From Pseudomonas sp. GGS8 (GTDB lineage: Bacteria; Pseudomonadota; Gammaproteobacteria; Pseudomonadales; Pseudomonadaceae): a DNA stretch of 64,000 nt. Shown one piece after another: positions 55,513-64,000 of the stretch. The first letter of the stretch is position 1, and every line of letters begins with the position of its first letter. The stretch lies in the NCBI RefSeq assembly GCF_024168645.1, contig NZ_JALJWF010000001.1:2719001-2783000 (forward strand), read 5' to 3'. The position numbers were made by a program, and so were the translations under genes. Below the pieces are notes generated by a model. The model searched no databases and was not told where the DNA came from. It was given only the letters and a program-made list of their open reading frames with translations.

Positions 55513-57225
55513 TCACTCGATACCGGCGATATGGCGTGCAGCGATGTAGCCGAAGGTCAGCGCCGGGCCAAGATTGATGCCCCCGGCGGGATAGTGCCCG
55601 CCCATGATGCTGGCCATGTCGCCGCCCGCCGCGTACAACCCGGCGATGACCTGTGCCGATTCATCGAGAACTTGCGCGTGTTTGTTGACCTTGAGCCCGG
55701 CGAAGGTGCCAAAGCAGCCGGGCTGCACCTTCACCGCGTAGAACGGGCCTTGTTCAATCGGCGCGACGCACGGGTTGGGCTGCTGCGATGCATCGCCCTG
55801 TTTGCGGTTGTAGGGCGTCGAGCCACGACCAAACAACGGATCTTCACCGTTGCGTGCATGCCGGTTGTATTCATCCACCGTGCTGCGCAATCCGTTTGGG
55901 TCGATGCCGCAGGCCAGGGCCAATTCCTCGACAGTGTTGCCGGTTTTCAGATAACCACTGCGGATAAAGGATGACAGCGGCACTGGAAAAGGCCGAGAAA
56001 TCCCCAAGCCATAACGCCGCTGAAAACCATGGGTGCAGATCAGCCAGGAGGCGACTTCTTCGCCCTGCGGTGCGGCGGCGACCATGGCCGTCACGTAGTC
56101 GTAATAGCCGTCGGCTTCGTTGACGAAGCGCCGGCCGTTGCTCAGTACGCCGATGACCCCCGGTTTGCCGCGCTCGATGATGTGTGGGAAGTGGCCGATG
56201 CTGCCGTCACTGTGCGGCACTTGCGAAACCGGCGCCCAGGCCACGGGCGATGCCATGTCGATGTTGACTCGCGCACCAGCGCTTTCGCCCAATCGCAAAC
56301 CATCACCTGTGACGCCGAGAGGCGGTAGGGCCAGGTGTTCGTTGCCGGTCGGTGTGCGAGGGAACAGCGCCTTGCGCCGCTCGATGTCATTGGCAAACCC
56401 GCCTGCGGCGAGCACCACGGCCTTGCGTGCATGGATGCGGGTTTTACCTTTGGCGGTACTGACTACCGCGCCTCGGACCTGATCGCCTTCGCGAAGCAAC
56501 TCGGTCACCGGTGCCGATTCCCAGAGCAATACACCCAAGTCTTCGGCAGACTTCGCCAGCCGTGCGATCAGCGCAACACCGTTGACCAGTTGCATCGCCC
56601 GGCCATGAACGGCGAGGTCGAGCAGGTGTCGGGCAAAGCGGCGGGTCACGTGCCACGCAGCGGGCAAAGAGCGAGTCAGGTTGAGAAATGCGCTCAGGTC
56701 CGCCCCCGCCATGATCGGCATGCCCATGAACGAAGTTTCCCGCATGGTTTTACGAAGACGCTTCAGTAGCTTGCCGACTTTTCGCCCGTCATAAGGCGCA
56801 GCGATCACCGACCGTCCGCCGGTGCCGGCACCCGGTGTGTCGCCATGAATGTCGGCGATGGTGTTGCCGTCGGCGAATTGCAGGGAGGTGTGCCGCTCGA
56901 AGAACGCGACCATTTGCGGGCCAGCCTCAAGGAACGCGTCGATCATCGCCGGATCGTAACGCTCACCCAACTCGTGTTTCAGGTAGGTGCGCGGTTGCTC
57001 GACGTCTTCGACGATGCCGGCACGACGCGCCAGGGGATTGCACGGCACCCAGGCCCATCCACCGGACCATGCCGTGGCGCCGCCGAATACCGGGTCTTTC
57101 TCGACCACGATCACTTTCAAGCCATGCCAGGCCGCGGTAACGGCCGCGGACAAGCCGGCCGCGCCGGAGCCGACGATCAGCACATCGCATTCGATGTCCG
57201 CAAGGAGGTGAGATTCGGCAGGCAT
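55513..57225 (-). CDS. FAD-dependent dehydrogenase (3-ketosteroid-dehydrogenase/fumarate-reductase fold)
   Basis: A 570-residue cytosolic flavoprotein. DVLIVGSGAAGLSAAVTAAW is the FAD-binding loop, VVEKDPVFGGATAWSGGWAW follows, and the C-terminal YAAGGDMASIMGGHYPAGGI with NLGPALTFGYIAARHIAG closes the FAD domain as in KstD and flavocytochrome c proteins. Steroid genes are absent nearby, so a steroid substrate is unlikely to be the point here. It is divergent from an IclR gene and its 5' region carries the same palindrome as the Gfo/Idh operon, so it probably shares that pathway. Confidence 0.85.
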   Translation of the reverse strand: MPAESHLLADIECDVLIVGSGAAGLSAAVTAAWHGLKVIVVEKDPVFGGATAWSGGWAWVPCNPLARRAGIVEDVEQPRTYLKHELGERYDPAMIDAFLEAGPQMVAFFERHTSLQFADGNTIADIHGDTPGAGTGGRSVIAAPYDGRKVGKLLKRLRKTMRETSFMGMPIMAGADLSAFLNLTRSLPAAWHVTRRFARHLLDLAVHGRAMQLVNGVALIARLAKSAEDLGVLLWESAPVTELLREGDQVRGAVVSTAKGKTRIHARKAVVLAAGGFANDIERRKALFPRTPTGNEHLALPPLGVTGDGLRLGESAGARVNIDMASPVAWAPVSQVPHSDGSIGHFPHIIERGKPGVIGVLSNGRRFVNEADGYYDYVTAMVAAAPQGEEVASWLICTHGFQRRYGLGISRPFPVPLSSFIRSGYLKTGNTVEELALACGIDPNGLRSTVDEYNRHARNGEDPLFGRGSTPYNRKQGDASQQPNPCVAPIEQGPFYAVKVQPGCFGTFAGLKVNKHAQVLDESAQVIAGLYAAGGDMASIMGGHYPAGGINLGPALTFGYIAARHIAGIE

Positions 57226-57243
57226 CGTTTAAAAGCTCCAGAT

Positions 57244-57272
57244 TATTTTTTGGAATTAGATTCCAAAAAATA
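57244..57272. promoter_or_regulatory. 12-bp-arm palindrome, likely IclR operator 1
   Basis: TATTTTTTGGAA (57244-57255) and TTCCAAAAAATA (57261-57272) are exact reverse complements around TTAGA. The core TGGAA-TTAGA-TTCCA (57251-57265) resembles IclR-family sites and lies 26-40 bases before the FAD gene start. The remaining 127 bp before iclR hold only half-sites (GGTTCC near 57329). Confidence 0.65.
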
Positions 57273-57399
57273 TAAAGACTTGATTGACCTCGGCAACCAT
57301 TCTCGGTGTAAAGAGGGCGGTTATCGGACAGCGGGTTCCAGATTTCGCATTACATGGTTTGTCTTCTAGAATCGGCAAAATTTCGAGTGGAATCCCCCC

Positions 57400-58176
57400 A
57401 TGGCCGGTAGTCAGATCGAACGTGTTTTCAGCGTGCTGGAAAGCCTCACCAGTGATCCTCGCGGCCTGCCGATGCAGACGCTGGCGGAGCAACTGGACAT
57501 CCCTAAAAGCGCGACTCACCGGCTGCTCGCCGAGCTGATTCGGCTGGGTTACGTGCGACAGAATCCAGAGAACCTGCGCTATCACCTGTCGACCAAACTG
57601 GTGGCGATGGGTTTCCGTTACCTGTCGAGCAGCGGCGCGGATATCGTGCAGCCGGTGCTCGATCGCCTGGCCGAGGAAACCGGTGAACTGGTGCGCCTTG
57701 GCGTTATTGAAGGCGAGCGCCAGGTCTGGATCGCCAAGTCTCAAGGCGCTCGCTCGGGGCTGCGTTACGACCCGGACATGGGTCGTGATGCGCCATTGTT
57801 CTACACCGCCTCGGGTCACGCATGGCTGGCGTGCATGAGCGATGCTGAAGCGTTGTCGCTGGTGGAGCGTCAGGGGAGCGAACGGCCGAAAGACCTGGGG
57901 CCGAATGCGCCGCGATCCAACATTGAATTACTGGAACGTTTGCGTCTGGCGCGAGAGCAGGGCTACGCCTGGGTCGAAGAAAGTTCGGCCGTGGGCACCT
58001 CGGCGATTGCGGCGGTGGTGCGCCACCCAGGCGACGGTCGAGTGATCGGTGTGCTGAGCATTGCCGGGCCAAGCGCGCGGATGCCGGGGGCGCGGCTGCA
58101 TGAGTTGGCGCCGTTGTTGTTGAAATTTACTGAAGAGCTGTCGGCGGCAAGCCTGGCATCTGAGTTGTTCAGCTGA
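57400..58176 (+). CDS. IclR-family transcriptional regulator
   Basis: A 258-residue regulator. N-terminal winged helix (SQIERVFSVLESLTSDPRGL, recognition region LDIPKSATHRLLAELIRLGY) and C-terminal GAF-like effector domain with SSAVGTSAIAAVVRHPGDGR and LSIAGPSARMPGARLHELAP. Members respond to aromatic or sugar catabolites. Divergent from the FAD dehydrogenase and upstream of the Gfo/Idh operon; both sides carry similar palindromes. Confidence 0.93.
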   Translation: MAGSQIERVFSVLESLTSDPRGLPMQTLAEQLDIPKSATHRLLAELIRLGYVRQNPENLRYHLSTKLVAMGFRYLSSSGADIVQPVLDRLAEETGELVRLGVIEGERQVWIAKSQGARSGLRYDPDMGRDAPLFYTASGHAWLACMSDAEALSLVERQGSERPKDLGPNAPRSNIELLERLRLAREQGYAWVEESSAVGTSAIAAVVRHPGDGRVIGVLSIAGPSARMPGARLHELAPLLLKFTEELSAASLASELFS

Positions 58177-58235
58177 CGTTTCAAAAGATCGTGTGCGCTG
58201 TTCGCACACTTTTGTGGTTCGCCCGTGTAAGAATC

Positions 58236-58250
58236 TGGAACCAGGTTCTA
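58236..58250. promoter_or_regulatory. Likely IclR operator 2
   Basis: TGGAACCAGGTTCTA has the same TGGAA-N5-TTCYA form as operator 1 and lies 49 bases before the Gfo/Idh GTG start. Confidence 0.6.
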
Positions 58251-58251
58251 A

Positions 58252-58278
58252 ATTGTCGGAATTCATCCTTCCGACAAT
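58252..58278. promoter_or_regulatory. Second palindrome at the Gfo/Idh promoter
   Basis: ATTGTCGGAA (58252-58261) and TTCCGACAAT (58269-58278) form a perfect 10-bp inverted repeat around 7 bases, directly after operator 2. It could be an additional operator or a hairpin at the 5' end of the message. Confidence 0.55.
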
Positions 58279-58298
58279 AATCACAAGAGGACCGCACC

Positions 58299-59354
58299 GT
58301 GACTTCGCCCCTTCGCATCGCCCTGATCGGTGCCGGCAACATGGGTCAGCAGCATTACCGGCATCTGCAAACCCTGACGCAAGCGACGTTGTGTGCGGTG
58401 GCCGATCCTGGCCCACAAGCGGCAGGCTTCGCGGCCGAATGGGGCGTGGGGTATTTCGCTGATCACCGTCAGATGCTGGAGCAGGTGAAGCCAGATGCGG
58501 TCATCGTCGCCAACCCGAACACACTCCACGTCAGCACTGCACTCGATTGCCTCGCCGCCGGCGTGCCGGTGCTGCTGGAAAAACCGGTCGGTGTGCACCT
58601 GGATGAAGCGCGCGAACTGGTGGCTGCATCGAAAACCACCGGCATCCCCGTGCTGGTCGGCCATCATCGCCGGCACAATCCGTTGATCGTTCGCGCCCAT
58701 GAGCTGGTGCAGGGCGGCGCTTTGGGGCAGCTGACGACGGTGACGGCGCTCTGGCAGCTGCGCAAACCCGACAGCTATTTCGAAACGCAGTGGCGCCGCG
58801 AGCCCGGTGCAGGGATGTTGCTGACCAACCTGATTCACGACCTCGACCTGCTGCGCCATCTGTGTGGCGAAGTGCGGCAGGTGCAGGCGATCACCAGCAA
58901 TGCGGTGCGCGGGTTTGCCAACGAAGATTGTGCGGCGGTGTTGCTGCAATTCGACAATGGCGCACTGGGCAGCCTGACCGGTTCCGACGCGGTGGCGGCG
59001 CCCTGGAGTTGGGAGCTGGATTCCGGGGAGAACCCGGTCTATCCGTGCCAGGCCGATCAGCCCTGTTACTTGCTGGCCGGGACGGGCGGTGCATTGAGCA
59101 TTCCGCAGCTCAAGCGCTGGCACTACGCCGACGTCGATGGCGGATGGCACCAACCGTTGCTGGCAGAACAAGAAAGCTTCAGCGCCGATGAAGCGTTGCG
59201 TTTGCAGTTGCAGCATTTCGTGCGCGTGGCGCGCCGGGAAGTCGAACCCTTGGTGAGCGCTGCCGATGCTGCGCGCACCCTGGCGCTGGTTGAGGCGATT
59301 CGCGAGGCCGCCGAAACCGGTCGCGCCTGCACCCCGATGTTGATCGAGGAATGA
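58299..59354 (+). CDS. Gfo/Idh/MocA-family oxidoreductase
   Basis: A 351-residue NAD(P)-dependent dehydrogenase of sugars or cyclitols. Rossmann start IALIGAGNMGQQHYRHLQTL; the catalytic-lysine motif VLLEKPVGVHLDEARELV; GHHRRHNPLIVRAHE; and LTNLIHDLDLLRHLCGE with the family's H-D residues. GTG start with AAGAGG nine bases upstream. Overlaps or abuts the next gene, so both act in one pathway. Confidence 0.9.
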   Translation: MTSPLRIALIGAGNMGQQHYRHLQTLTQATLCAVADPGPQAAGFAAEWGVGYFADHRQMLEQVKPDAVIVANPNTLHVSTALDCLAAGVPVLLEKPVGVHLDEARELVAASKTTGIPVLVGHHRRHNPLIVRAHELVQGGALGQLTTVTALWQLRKPDSYFETQWRREPGAGMLLTNLIHDLDLLRHLCGEVRQVQAITSNAVRGFANEDCAAVLLQFDNGALGSLTGSDAVAAPWSWELDSGENPVYPCQADQPCYLLAGTGGALSIPQLKRWHYADVDGGWHQPLLAEQESFSADEALRLQLQHFVRVARREVEPLVSAADAARTLALVEAIREAAETGRACTPMLIEE

Positions 59355-59356
59355 AC

Positions 59357-60172
59357 ATGAGTGAGCGGATTTTTTCCTTGGCCAGCCTGACGGTGCTGGA
59401 GTTGTCTCCGCCAGAGATGGTCGAGGTTGCAGCACGGGCCGGATACAGCCATGTCGGACTGCGCCTTGAACCTGCGACAGCCGAAGAACATCACTTTGCG
59501 CTGGTAGCCGATGTCGGTTTACGGCGTGAGACGCTGGCGCGGCTGCGCGACACGGGCATTCGTGTGCTGGATGTTGAAATCCTGCGCCTTAAACCGCAAA
59601 CCATCGTCACCGACTTCGAGAAGATTCTGGCGGTCGGAGCAGAGTTTGGTGCCAGTGAACTACTGGTGGCCGGTAACGATTCTGACGAACAGCGACTCAC
59701 CGAGAACTTCGCCCGGTTGTGCGATCTGGCGGCATCTTATGGGCTGCATCCGCACCTGGAGTTCATGCCGTGGACCGATGCGCGCGATCTCGAACAAGCG
59801 GTGCGCGTCGTCGAAAACGCTGACCGTGAAAACGGCGCGGTGTTGGTGGACGCGTTCCATTTCGACCGATCGGGTTCGCGGCTGGAAGATCTGGCCAAAG
59901 TTGCCCCGTCACGGTTACGGTACACACAGTTATGCGATGTCGCGGGGCCACGGCCAACGGACATGGCGGAGATCTTGCGTCAGGCACGCAACGAGCGACG
60001 TTTTCCGGGCGATGGCGATTGTGATCTGGCGGAGTTGTTGCAGTGTTTGCCGGCCGATATCCCGTTAAGCCTGGAGATTCCCACCGTGAAGTTGCTGGAG
60101 CAGGGCGTGAGCGGGTTGCAGCGGGCGCAGATGGCGTTGGATAAAACCCGGGAATTGTTGGCGCGGCGGTAA
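59357..60172 (+). CDS. Xylose-isomerase-like TIM-barrel protein
   Basis: A 271-residue AP-endonuclease-2/sugar-phosphate isomerase-epimerase family protein. Metal-ligand-type residues: Glu135 in HPHLEFMPWTD, Asp and His in VLVDAFHFDRSG, Gln in YTQLCDV and Glu in IPLSLEIPTVK. Likely a keto-sugar or cyclitol isomerase, epimerase or dehydratase. Of two ATGs, 59357 has GAGGA six bases upstream; the one at 59351 overlaps the previous stop. Confidence 0.87.
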   Translation: MSERIFSLASLTVLELSPPEMVEVAARAGYSHVGLRLEPATAEEHHFALVADVGLRRETLARLRDTGIRVLDVEILRLKPQTIVTDFEKILAVGAEFGASELLVAGNDSDEQRLTENFARLCDLAASYGLHPHLEFMPWTDARDLEQAVRVVENADRENGAVLVDAFHFDRSGSRLEDLAKVAPSRLRYTQLCDVAGPRPTDMAEILRQARNERRFPGDGDCDLAELLQCLPADIPLSLEIPTVKLLEQGVSGLQRAQMALDKTRELLARR

Positions 60173-60186
60173 GCGGTGCTGCGCAC

Positions 60187-60245
60187 CTATCGCGGGCAAG
60201 CTCCCACAGATTATCCAGTGTTCCTGTGGGAGCTTGCCCGCGATG
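60187..60245. repeat. REP doublet with the same 4-base deletion in both arms
   Basis: ATCGCGGGCAAGCTCCCACA at 60189-60208 with exact inverse ending CGCGAT; both arms lack four bases present in the common CGGGCAAGCCCGCTCCCACA form, so pairing stays perfect. It lies inside the operon, between the isomerase and the permease genes. Confidence 0.85.
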
Positions 60246-60277
60246 CTTTTGAACTCAGATGTAAAAAAGGATTGCCA

Positions 60278-61156
60278 ATGACCATCAGCACCCCGCTCTC
60301 CGGTGTAAACCAACCCTTCAAAGGGATTCTGCTGATCGTCGTCGCGACCTTTCTGTTTTCCAGTCACGACGCTTTGTCGAAGTATCTATCGGGCTTCTAT
60401 CCGATCGTCATGGTGGTCTGGGCCCGCTATGTGGTTCACACCTTGCTGATGGCCGGGATTTTTCTGCCGCAATCCGGGCTGCGAGTCCTGCGCACCAAAC
60501 GGCCGTTGCTGCAGTTGCTGAGGGCGTTGTGCCTGTTGGGCACCAGTTTGTTTTTCACCACCGGTTTGCAGTACATCCCGTTGGCCGAAGCCACGGCGGT
60601 CAACTTTCTCGCACCGGTTCTGGTCACCGCGCTGTCGGTGCCACTGCTGCGTGAGCGGGTCACCCGTGGCCAATGGATCGCGGTGATTTGCGGATTTGTC
60701 GGTGTATTGATCATCGTCCACCCCGGCGGTGATCTGTTCACGCCAGCAGTCTTGCTGCCGCTTTGTTCGGCGCTGTTTTTCTGCTTCTATCAATTGCTCA
60801 CCCGCAAGCTCAGTGAAATCGACAGCCCGACCACCAGTAACTTTTTCGCCGGCCTGTGCAACACCCTGGTGATGAGCGCACTGGTGCCGTTCTTCTGGCA
60901 AGTGCCAAGCCTTGGGCATGGATTGATGATGGTTGCGCTGGGCGCCTGCGGGATGACGGCGCACCTGTTTCTGACCCAGGCGTTCCGTCACGCCGCCCCC
61001 GCGCTGCTGGCGCCGTTCGGCTATTGCCAGATTGTCTTTGCCGGTTTGCTCGGCTGGCTGTTGTTTGCTCACACGCCGACCCTGACCACGGTGGTCGGCA
61101 TCGCCGTGATTTGCTGCAGCGGGTTGGCGGCGGCGTGGCAACAAAGCCGCCGCTGA
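60278..61156 (+). CDS. DMT-superfamily permease (EamA)
   Basis: A 292-residue protein with ten membrane segments in two EamA repeats; ATFLFSSHDALSKYLSGFYP, QYIPLAEATAVNFLAPVLVT and FRHAAPALLAPFGYCQIVFA are typical. AAAAAGG precedes the ATG. As the last gene after the Gfo/Idh and TIM-barrel genes it may import the substrate or release a product; the REP before it could lower its expression relative to the enzymes. Confidence 0.9.
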   Translation: MTISTPLSGVNQPFKGILLIVVATFLFSSHDALSKYLSGFYPIVMVVWARYVVHTLLMAGIFLPQSGLRVLRTKRPLLQLLRALCLLGTSLFFTTGLQYIPLAEATAVNFLAPVLVTALSVPLLRERVTRGQWIAVICGFVGVLIIVHPGGDLFTPAVLLPLCSALFFCFYQLLTRKLSEIDSPTTSNFFAGLCNTLVMSALVPFFWQVPSLGHGLMMVALGACGMTAHLFLTQAFRHAAPALLAPFGYCQIVFAGLLGWLLFAHTPTLTTVVGIAVICCSGLAAAWQQSRR

Positions 61157-61162
61157 AGCCGG

Positions 61163-62785
61163 TCAAAACCTGAAGCGCACCACCAGGTTTTGCAAGCCGG
61201 CCGCCAATCGGGACAACTCCTGGCTGGTGGCGCTGGTCCGGGTGGCGGCATCGGCGCTTTCCAGCGACAGGTCGCGGATGTTCAGCAGATTGCGATCCAC
61301 CTCACGGGCCACTTGCGCCTGTTCCTCGGAAGCACTGGCGATCACCAGATTACGCTCATGGATCTGCTCCATCGCCCGGGTGATTTCTGCCAGCGCCAGC
61401 CCGGCCTGTTCAGCAATCGACAAGGTTTCGGCGACACGCTGACTGTTGTCGTGCATCGACATCACCACACTGTCGGTGTCGCCCTGAACCCGACCAATCA
61501 TCTGTTCGATCTCCCGGGTTGATTGCTGAGTGCGATGCGCCAGCGCCCGAACTTCATCGGCCACCACCGCAAAACCGCGCCCGGCTTCCCCGGCTCGCGC
61601 GGCCTCGATGGCGGCATTGAGCGCGAGCAGGTTGGTTTGTTCGGCGATGGCGCGGATCACATCCAGCACCTTGCCGATTTCCCGGGACTGCTCGGCCAGG
61701 GTCTGAACCTGTTGCAGCGCGATGCCTGCGTTGCTGCTCATCGCCTGAATCGAATCCAGGGTTTCAATCACCCGCGCCTGGCCCTGGCTGGCTTGCTGTG
61801 TGGACTGTCTGGTGCTGTCGGAAGTCGACACCGCGTTGCGCGCCACTTCTTCCACCGCGACGGTCATTTCGTTGACAGCCGTGGCGGCCTGCTCGATTTC
61901 ATTGTGTTGCTGTTGCAGTCGGCTGGAATCCTGCTGAGTGCTCTGATTCATCTGCAGGGCGGCGGCGGCCAGTTGAGTCGACGTGCCGCTGATCAGTTGC
62001 AGGGTTTCCCGCAGGCTGGTTTGCATGGCCGACAGGGCCTTGAGCAAGCGTGCGGTTTCATCGGCACCGAGGCTGCGGATTGGTTGACTCAGGTCGCCGG
62101 CGGCCACTTGTTCGGCCACCTCGACCGCCTGACGGATCGGCATGACGATGCTGCGAATCAACAGCCAGGCCAGGCACAGGGTCAGGAGCGCAACCGCTAT
62201 CAGCGCACCGATCACGGTGATTTTTACCTGGTTGTAGAGCGCGTCAGCCTGGTTGGCCGAGAGGCTGACTTCATTGGCGGAAAGGGCCATCAATTCGGCG
62301 AACTGATCACCGGTCTGAGTCGAGTAATCCTGGATTTTTCCATTGAGCAACGCGGTCATTTCTTCGCTGCGGTTCTCCCGCGACAGCGCTTCGTATTGCG
62401 CCAGCGCCTGGCGGTAGCTGGTGACGGTGGCGACGAACTTTTCGTACGGCCCCCGGTTGTAATCACCGACCAGCGGGGTGAATTTTTCCAGCGTCTCTGC
62501 AAGCCAACCCTGCACTTGGTGCAGGCGTGTGACGGTGGCATCGAGCACCTTTGGATCGCGGTTGAGCGCCATGCGCAGGCTGAGCACGCGAATACTCAGG
62601 ATGTAGTCGCGGACTTCACCCAGGTAGCGAATGCTGGGTAGGGAGATGTTCTCAGTGTGCTGACCGGTGGCGCGGACCTGCGCGACCTGTTTGAGGGCGA
62701 ACAGTCCCTGCAGCAGGACCAGCAAGGCGATGACGCCGAAGCTGATTACGGCACGCTTGGCGATGCTCAAGTTACCTGGCGACAT
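61163..62785 (-). CDS. Methyl-accepting chemotaxis protein
   Basis: A 540-residue chemoreceptor: membrane segment near residue 10-30 ([20 protein letters not shown]), a helical periplasmic ligand domain of about 160 residues (4HB/TarH type), second membrane segment ([20 protein letters not shown]), HAMP ([20 protein letters not shown]) and a signalling domain with the conserved tip [20 protein letters not shown]. It ends in RFRF without a CheR/CheB-tethering pentapeptide. Convergent with the DMT permease gene and next to an MFS importer, so it may sense the same nutrient. Confidence 0.92.
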   Translation of the reverse strand: MSPGNLSIAKRAVISFGVIALLVLLQGLFALKQVAQVRATGQHTENISLPSIRYLGEVRDYILSIRVLSLRMALNRDPKVLDATVTRLHQVQGWLAETLEKFTPLVGDYNRGPYEKFVATVTSYRQALAQYEALSRENRSEEMTALLNGKIQDYSTQTGDQFAELMALSANEVSLSANQADALYNQVKITVIGALIAVALLTLCLAWLLIRSIVMPIRQAVEVAEQVAAGDLSQPIRSLGADETARLLKALSAMQTSLRETLQLISGTSTQLAAAALQMNQSTQQDSSRLQQQHNEIEQAATAVNEMTVAVEEVARNAVSTSDSTRQSTQQASQGQARVIETLDSIQAMSSNAGIALQQVQTLAEQSREIGKVLDVIRAIAEQTNLLALNAAIEAARAGEAGRGFAVVADEVRALAHRTQQSTREIEQMIGRVQGDTDSVVMSMHDNSQRVAETLSIAEQAGLALAEITRAMEQIHERNLVIASASEEQAQVAREVDRNLLNIRDLSLESADAATRTSATSQELSRLAAGLQNLVVRFRF

Positions 62786-62840
62786 GGTGTGCCTCTGTGG
62801 CTTTGGGAAAAAGGGACGAAATGGATAAATCGCGCACATA

Positions 62841-62873
62841 AAAAAACGCAGGCCCGGGATCAGGCCTGCGTTT
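62841..62873 (-). terminator. Intrinsic terminator of the MFS gene
   Basis: AAACGCAGGCC/GGCCTGCGTTT form an 11-bp stem with an 8-base loop and, on the minus strand, a T-run of six follows. Lies just beyond the MFS stop codon and before the chemoreceptor gene on the same strand. Confidence 0.9.
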
Positions 62874-62881
62874 GAGGTGCA

Positions 62882-64000
62882 TCAATCTTTTATGGTCGGA
62901 ATCTTGCGCGGTGCCATGAAGTACATCCAGGTCAATGCAATGAAGTACATCGCCGGAATCATGGTGAACAGCACGGTGTAGTTGTTGTTGGTGATGGTCA
63001 GAATGTGGCCGACCAACTGGGTCATGAACATCCCGCCGATCGCCGCGCACATGCCGCCGAAGCCGAACACCGTACTCATCATGTGTTTAGGCGTGTAGTC
63101 CATCACCAGGCTCCAGATGTTCGCGGTCCAGGCCTGGTGCGCGCCGATGGCCAGGGAGATGGCGAATACCGCGAGCCACAGGCTGCTCGAACCGGCGGCC
63201 ATGACCACGCCGATGATGCAGCAGGCGAACAGGAACATGGACATCAGTCGGGCCTTGATCGGGTTGATCCCGCGACCGATCAGGAACGAAGACAGGATCC
63301 CGCCGCCGACGCTGCCGAAGTCAGCCGTGAGGTAGATGATGATCAGCGGAATACCCATCTGGGTCACGTTGATCCCCAGGTTGTATTGCTGATTGAGGAA
63401 CGGCGGCAACCAGTACAGGTAGAACCAGAACACCGGCGCGGTGATCGAGTAGGCGAGGGCGAAGGCCCAGGTGCCACGCATGCGCAGGATTTTCGAGAAC
63501 GGTACGCGGGACTGTTCTGGCTCGACTTCCTTCTGGATGTAGTCCAGTTCCGATTGTTTAACGCTCGGGTGGTCTTCCGGGTTGAAGTACTTCAGACCCC
63601 AGAACAGCAACCAGACGCCGCCCAGTGCCGACATGCACAGGAACGCGGCCTGCCAGCCCCAGGCGTGAAGGATCAGTGGCAGCAACATTGGCGTGAACAT
63701 CGCACCGACGTTGGTCCCGGCGTTGAAGATACCGGTGGCCACGGCGCGCTCGCCAGCAGGGAACCACAACCGGGTGGTTTTCACGCAGGCCGGGTAGTTG
63801 GCGGCTTCAGTCAGACCGAGAATGAACCGGCAGACCATGAAGCCGGCCGCCGAAGTGGCCAGGCCATGAGCGCCGGTGGCCAGGCTCCAGAGCAGTACCG
63901 CGAAGAAGAACACGCGCTTCACGCCGACCCGGTCGATCAATCGGCCTTGCAGCACGAAACCGACGGCGTAGCCGAACTGAAACCAGAAGTTGATGTTGGC
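62882..64000 (-). CDS. MFS transporter, anion:cation symporter type, C-terminal 372 residues
   Basis: The gene runs off the window's right edge, so the N-terminus is missing. Visible: NINFWFQFGYAVGFVLQGRL then DRVGVKRV (the MFS loop 2-3 motif region), GLTEAANYPACVKTTRLWFP and about ten further membrane segments. These features are those of the ACS family that carries hexuronates, galactonate, glucarate and similar sugar acids. Ends MAPRKIPTIKD. Closed by its own terminator. Confidence 0.87.
   Translation of the reverse strand, partial: ANINFWFQFGYAVGFVLQGRLIDRVGVKRVFFFAVLLWSLATGAHGLATSAAGFMVCRFILGLTEAANYPACVKTTRLWFPAGERAVATGIFNAGTNVGAMFTPMLLPLILHAWGWQAAFLCMSALGGVWLLFWGLKYFNPEDHPSVKQSELDYIQKEVEPEQSRVPFSKILRMRGTWAFALAYSITAPVFWFYLYWLPPFLNQQYNLGINVTQMGIPLIIIYLTADFGSVGGGILSSFLIGRGINPIKARLMSMFLFACCIIGVVMAAGSSSLWLAVFAISLAIGAHQAWTANIWSLVMDYTPKHMMSTVFGFGGMCAAIGGMFMTQLVGHILTITNNNYTVLFTMIPAMYFIALTWMYFMAPRKIPTIKD

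Noticed and set aside
55513..57225. Steroid 1-dehydrogenase function for the FAD protein
   Set aside because: The fold matches, but no steroid catabolic genes are near and the partners are sugar-type enzymes; substrate left open.

Overview
The window is chromosomal DNA of a Pseudomonas, most likely of the P. fluorescens group. The order nadD-rsfS-rlmH-mrdA-rodA-mltB-rlpA-dacA-ybeD-lipB-lipA, then holA-lptE-leuS, lnt-corC-ybeY-phoH-miaB, hemL-thiE-thiD, ladS and amn, is the conserved Pseudomonas core arrangement. GC-rich REP palindromes with the cores GGGGGCTTGCCCCC and GCGGGCTTGCCCGC, mostly in inverted pairs, fill many of the gaps. I see no rRNA, tRNA, CRISPR array, prophage or insertion sequence.

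Layout. 1-9741: ribosome silencing and 23S rRNA methylation (rsfS, rlmH), the elongasome and cell-wall genes (mrdA, rodA, mltB, rlpA, dacA) and lipoate synthesis (ybeD, lipB, lipA), closed by a strong terminator. 9864-12412: an LD-carboxypeptidase, a lipoprotein lytic transglycosylase and arfA, whose reading frame contains its own terminator-like hairpin. 12667-17046: holA, lptE, leuS. 17327-24477: two small conserved genes and the lnt-corC-ybeY-phoH-miaB block read right to left, then a DUF1820 gene. 24657-28189: a Sel1-repeat protein, hemL, thiE, thiD. 28470-34926: the hybrid kinase gene ladS, an AidB-like acyl-CoA dehydrogenase, amn and rluE. 34921-41316: DUF2788, an Lrp regulator, a 435-bp gap that probably encodes a structured RNA, a secreted tandem-repeat protein, a cation efflux protein, a lipoprotein and hrpB.

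41505-55318 holds conserved housekeeping and accessory genes: an endonuclease/exonuclease/phosphatase-fold protein, YciC, DUF2076, a NYN nuclease beside a DEDDh exonuclease, an AsnC regulator divergent from yedA, a RhlE-like helicase, a BaiN-type flavoprotein, a class II deacetylase, a GNAT protein, tesB overlapping a HAD phosphatase, and a hydrolase overlapping ypfJ.

55513-64000 looks like a catabolic island. A FAD-dependent dehydrogenase is divergent from an IclR regulator, followed by a Gfo/Idh oxidoreductase, a TIM-barrel isomerase and a DMT permease, then (opposite strand) a chemoreceptor and an ACS-type MFS transporter cut by the window edge. A TGGAA-N5-TTCYA palindrome lies in front of both the FAD gene and the Gfo/Idh gene, which suggests one IclR-controlled regulon for an unidentified, probably sugar- or cyclitol-like, substrate. 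This regulon, the candidate RNA at 35945-36143 and the hairpin inside arfA are the points most worth following.
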